A stretch of DNA of 64,000 nucleotides, from NCBI GenBank assembly GCA_024276275.1, contig JAJRXM010000060.1, positions 1 to 64,000 of the forward strand. Direction: 5' to 3'. The number at the start of each line of letters is the position of its first letter. Position 1 is the stretch's first letter. Shown here in pieces: positions 61,706 to 64,000 of the stretch. Position numbers and translations under genes: made by a program. The notes below the pieces were generated by a model, which was not told where the DNA came from, searched no databases, and saw nothing but the letters and a program-made list of their open reading frames with translations. This DNA is from Candidatus Zixiibacteriota bacterium. Lineage in GTDB: Bacteria > Zixibacteria > MSB-5A5 > GN15 > FEB-12.

Positions 61706-63202
61706 TTATCCAAAACAACTTTCTACCCGAGTTTTAATTCTTGCTGCAATTGCATTGCCTTTTGTAATAATCTGTTTTGTTTCTTTAGTCAGTTTTTCGA
61801 CAAATGCTTTATCCTGCAAAGAGGTCAAATTTATCCTGACATTATATCCGGCACCCTCAATTGCCGCCATTGCCATTAGTCCGGCAACTCCTGCATCTGT
61901 AACAGAATTTTCATTCCCTTTGTTCGCTACTATTTCAGCCATTTTTAAAACTTCAAGAGATTTTTGCATTACAGTCAAAGGTACCATCGAAGCATTTTTT
62001 GTTGCCTCTTCAATTTTGGCATCATCTTTTGTTTTGAAAGCATCCATCACTTTGTTAAATGCTTCCATATCGGTAACAATTAAAGTTTCCAATTCGTCTT
62101 TAAGCGGGTCACACTTGTCCCTTATTTCAGTAAGCTCATCTTTAACATCGGCATATTGTTTTTTCCCGACTGTCAATCGACAAACCATAGCAGATAATGC
62201 CGAAGCTAAAGCACCTGCCGAGGCGGCTACAGAACCACCACCCGGAGCAGGAGATGATGAAGCGACTTCGTCGTAGAAAGTATCACCGCCACCGCCTGAT
62301 GCGGCACCCTTAAGTTGTTCTTCTAAAATCTGCTCTTTGGAAAACCCTTCAAACTGCAGATAAAAATCAGAGACATCAACCAATGCATCGTTTGGAACCA
62401 GTCCGATAATTTCGGATGAGGTAACATTAACACCATATCGGGCTGCTTCTGATTTTATCGTTTCAAAAACTCTAAAAATCGGGGTCTTGGTATAGTTAAC
62501 TAAGTTCATAGAAATCTGTACTTGGTCACGCTCTTTGATTTCAAATCCGAGAGCTTTAACAAAACGGTAGCCGCCCTTGATTGACCTAATTGCGTCAGCA
62601 ATATTATCGGCAATCCATTTTTTGTTTGTATCTAAATAAACGTTGAATGCAACCAAAGGAAAACGAACACCGACAGCAGTTGCACCGGCTTGCAAATTCA
62701 TCTTTGACGGACCGTAATCCGGTTTACGAGACGGGTCGGTTTCAATAGAGTCTCTGATACCTTCGTATTCGCCTTTTCGAACTTTCGCTAGATTTTTTCT
62801 TTTCGGAGAGGTAGCGGCATCTTCATACAAATAAATAGGAATTTGCAATGCATCGCCGACTTTTTTACCAAGCTTATGAGCAAGTTCAACTGAGTCTTCG
62901 ATAGTCATATCACCTAGCGGAATGAACGGACAGACATCACATGCTCCCATACGAGGATGCTCTCCTGAATGTTTTGTCATGTCAATCAACTCGGACGCTT
63001 TTTTAATACCGCGAAAAGCAGCATCAACAACAAGTTTTGGGTCACAGACAAATGTAACAACAGCTCTGTTATGGTCAGGGTCCATTTCGTGGGCTAAAAG
63101 TACAACACCTTCTTCTTCGGTGATTGCTTTACAAATTGCTTCGATAACTTCAGGACGACGTCCCTCAGAAAAATTAGGTACACATTCGACAAGTTTTGCC
63201 AT
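61706..63202 (-). CDS. ftcD: Glutamate formimidoyltransferase fused to a formiminotransferase-cyclodeaminase domain
   Basis: MAKLVECVPNFSEGRRPEVIEAICKAI..HSGEHPRMGACDVCPFIPL; C-terminal ASSSPAPGGGSVAASAGALASALSAMVCRLTVGKK. Confidence 0.92.
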   Translation of the reverse strand: MAKLVECVPNFSEGRRPEVIEAICKAITEEEGVVLLAHEMDPDHNRAVVTFVCDPKLVVDAAFRGIKKASELIDMTKHSGEHPRMGACDVCPFIPLGDMTIEDSVELAHKLGKKVGDALQIPIYLYEDAATSPKRKNLAKVRKGEYEGIRDSIETDPSRKPDYGPSKMNLQAGATAVGVRFPLVAFNVYLDTNKKWIADNIADAIRSIKGGYRFVKALGFEIKERDQVQISMNLVNYTKTPIFRVFETIKSEAARYGVNVTSSEIIGLVPNDALVDVSDFYLQFEGFSKEQILEEQLKGAASGGGGDTFYDEVASSSPAPGGGSVAASAGALASALSAMVCRLTVGKKQYADVKDELTEIRDKCDPLKDELETLIVTDMEAFNKVMDAFKTKDDAKIEEATKNASMVPLTVMQKSLEVLKMAEIVANKGNENSVTDAGVAGLMAMAAIEGAGYNVRINLTSLQDKAFVEKLTKETKQIITKGNAIAARIKTRVESCFG

Positions 63203-63219
63203 TTTATACTCCGTATGAC

Positions 63220-64000
63220 TTATGCAGTCAAAAATTTTTGTTTTAAGCCCCATGCAAGCAGGGGAATCATTATTTCATGATGTCCGACAAAATTAAATCC
63301 ATTTCCGGCATCTTTTGTCGGTCGGTTTAATATATTTTCAGATGGTCGGTAGTGCGTAATCATATCAAAATTTGCTGTAGTAAGTGCGTTCTTCCCTTTT
63401 GAAAGATTACGTGCGACTGTCAATGCTTTTAAAAATATCTCGGGCAACAAAACCGCCGAGCCGATATTGGCAAGTACTCCCCCACGGTTTATATCTTTAC
63501 ATATTGTTGCCATAATTCTAAAATCGATATGCGATGCTTCTCCGATTTTGGCAGCATCATAATTGTCATGTTGTGCAATCGTGTCGGTACCTATACCGAC
63601 ATGAATTGTCGCAGGACAACCGAGTTTATCTGCCTGTGCAAAAATAGAAAGCTCTCTATGTTTAGCTTTGCGGTCATTGATATATTTGCCTCCTGCTTCA
63701 CCTAAGCCAATTTTTTCATGCGAGGCAAGTAATACAATTTCTGAAAACATTTGAGCAGTTTCTTTCACCATGCCAAAAGAACCGTCAGCAAGCCCGGCTT
63801 GTACATCTTCAGATGTTCCACCATAAAAAGCAAGTTCCATATCATGAATCAATCCCGCACAATTAAATGAAACCCCAGTAACTATTTCCAGCTTCATTAA
63901 ATCTATCAGCACAGGTGTCAAGCCGACTTTAATAGTATGAGCTCCCAGCAATAACTGAAACGGTTTGTTTTTCATTCTCGCTTTGTAAGTCAATTGAATA
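63220..64000 (-). CDS. Conserved protein of uncertain function, truncated at the window edge
   Basis: Frame appears open to the window end; LLLGAHTIKVGLTPVLIDLMKLEIVTGVSFNCAGLIHDMELAFYGGTSEDV looks like a conserved family (weakly recalled as deoxyhypusine-synthase-like). Confidence 0.5.
   Translation of the reverse strand, partial: IQLTYKARMKNKPFQLLLGAHTIKVGLTPVLIDLMKLEIVTGVSFNCAGLIHDMELAFYGGTSEDVQAGLADGSFGMVKETAQMFSEIVLLASHEKIGLGEAGGKYINDRKAKHRELSIFAQADKLGCPATIHVGIGTDTIAQHDNYDAAKIGEASHIDFRIMATICKDINRGGVLANIGSAVLLPEIFLKALTVARNLSKGKNALTTANFDMITHYRPSENILNRPTKDAGNGFNFVGHHEIMIPLLAWGLKQKFLTA

Noticed and set aside
61755-62276. 173-aa plus-strand ORF antisense to ftcD
   Set aside because: Overlaps the conserved cyclodeaminase domain; Ser/Ala-rich shadow ORF.
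1-64000. Global stop-codon reassignment (e.g. code 25-like TGA=Gly)
   Set aside because: korA and korC end with TGA in ATGA-type overlaps with the next gene, and TAA/TAG end many complete genes.
1-64000. CRISPR arrays, tRNA/rRNA genes, transposases or prophage genes
   Set aside because: No regular repeat-spacer arrays, no recognisable RNA genes and no integrase/transposase-like translations seen; a tRNAscan/Infernal run would be decisive.

Overview
A gene-dense, AT-rich bacterial chromosomal window. The dockerin-like repeats, FlgD-like C-terminal tails and TonB-type receptors suggest a Gram-negative FCB or Zixibacteria-like lineage; this is inference only. Main content: (i) a 2-oxoacid:ferredoxin oxidoreductase operon (ferredoxin, alpha, beta, gamma) running directly into HndA/HndC/NuoG-like NAD(H) electron-transfer genes, near a citryl-CoA-lyase-like gene; (ii) a complete minus-strand nuoA-N operon with a glutaredoxin-like gene between nuoM and nuoN; (iii) signalling genes (STAS, anti-sigma kinase, SpoIIE-type phosphatase, histidine kinase, Ser/Thr kinase-TPR); (iv) ClC channel, M50/HlyD-type membrane protein, PurF, S8 protease, TonB receptor/ECF S component, PHP proteins and FtcD. 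Most notable observations: (a) the glutaredoxin-like gene reads ...GFGGG-UGA-Gly-Phe-UAA with a SECIS-like hairpin, so it is probably a Uxx-star selenoprotein missed by standard ORF calling; (b) an unlisted 24-codon ORF with a perfect Shine-Dalgarno inside a small hairpin and its own intrinsic terminator lies just downstream of the M50/HlyD gene, a candidate peptide/exporter pair; (c) six genes on both strands are each split by exactly one in-frame stop with no frameshift, and where homology suggests the missing residue it is Glu (TAA) or Gly (TGA), i.e. GRA->TRA; (d) an intergenic hairpin repeat family keeps a TCAAG loop while its stem sequence varies. No tRNA, rRNA or CRISPR was recognised. 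All family names come from reading translations by eye; no searches were run.
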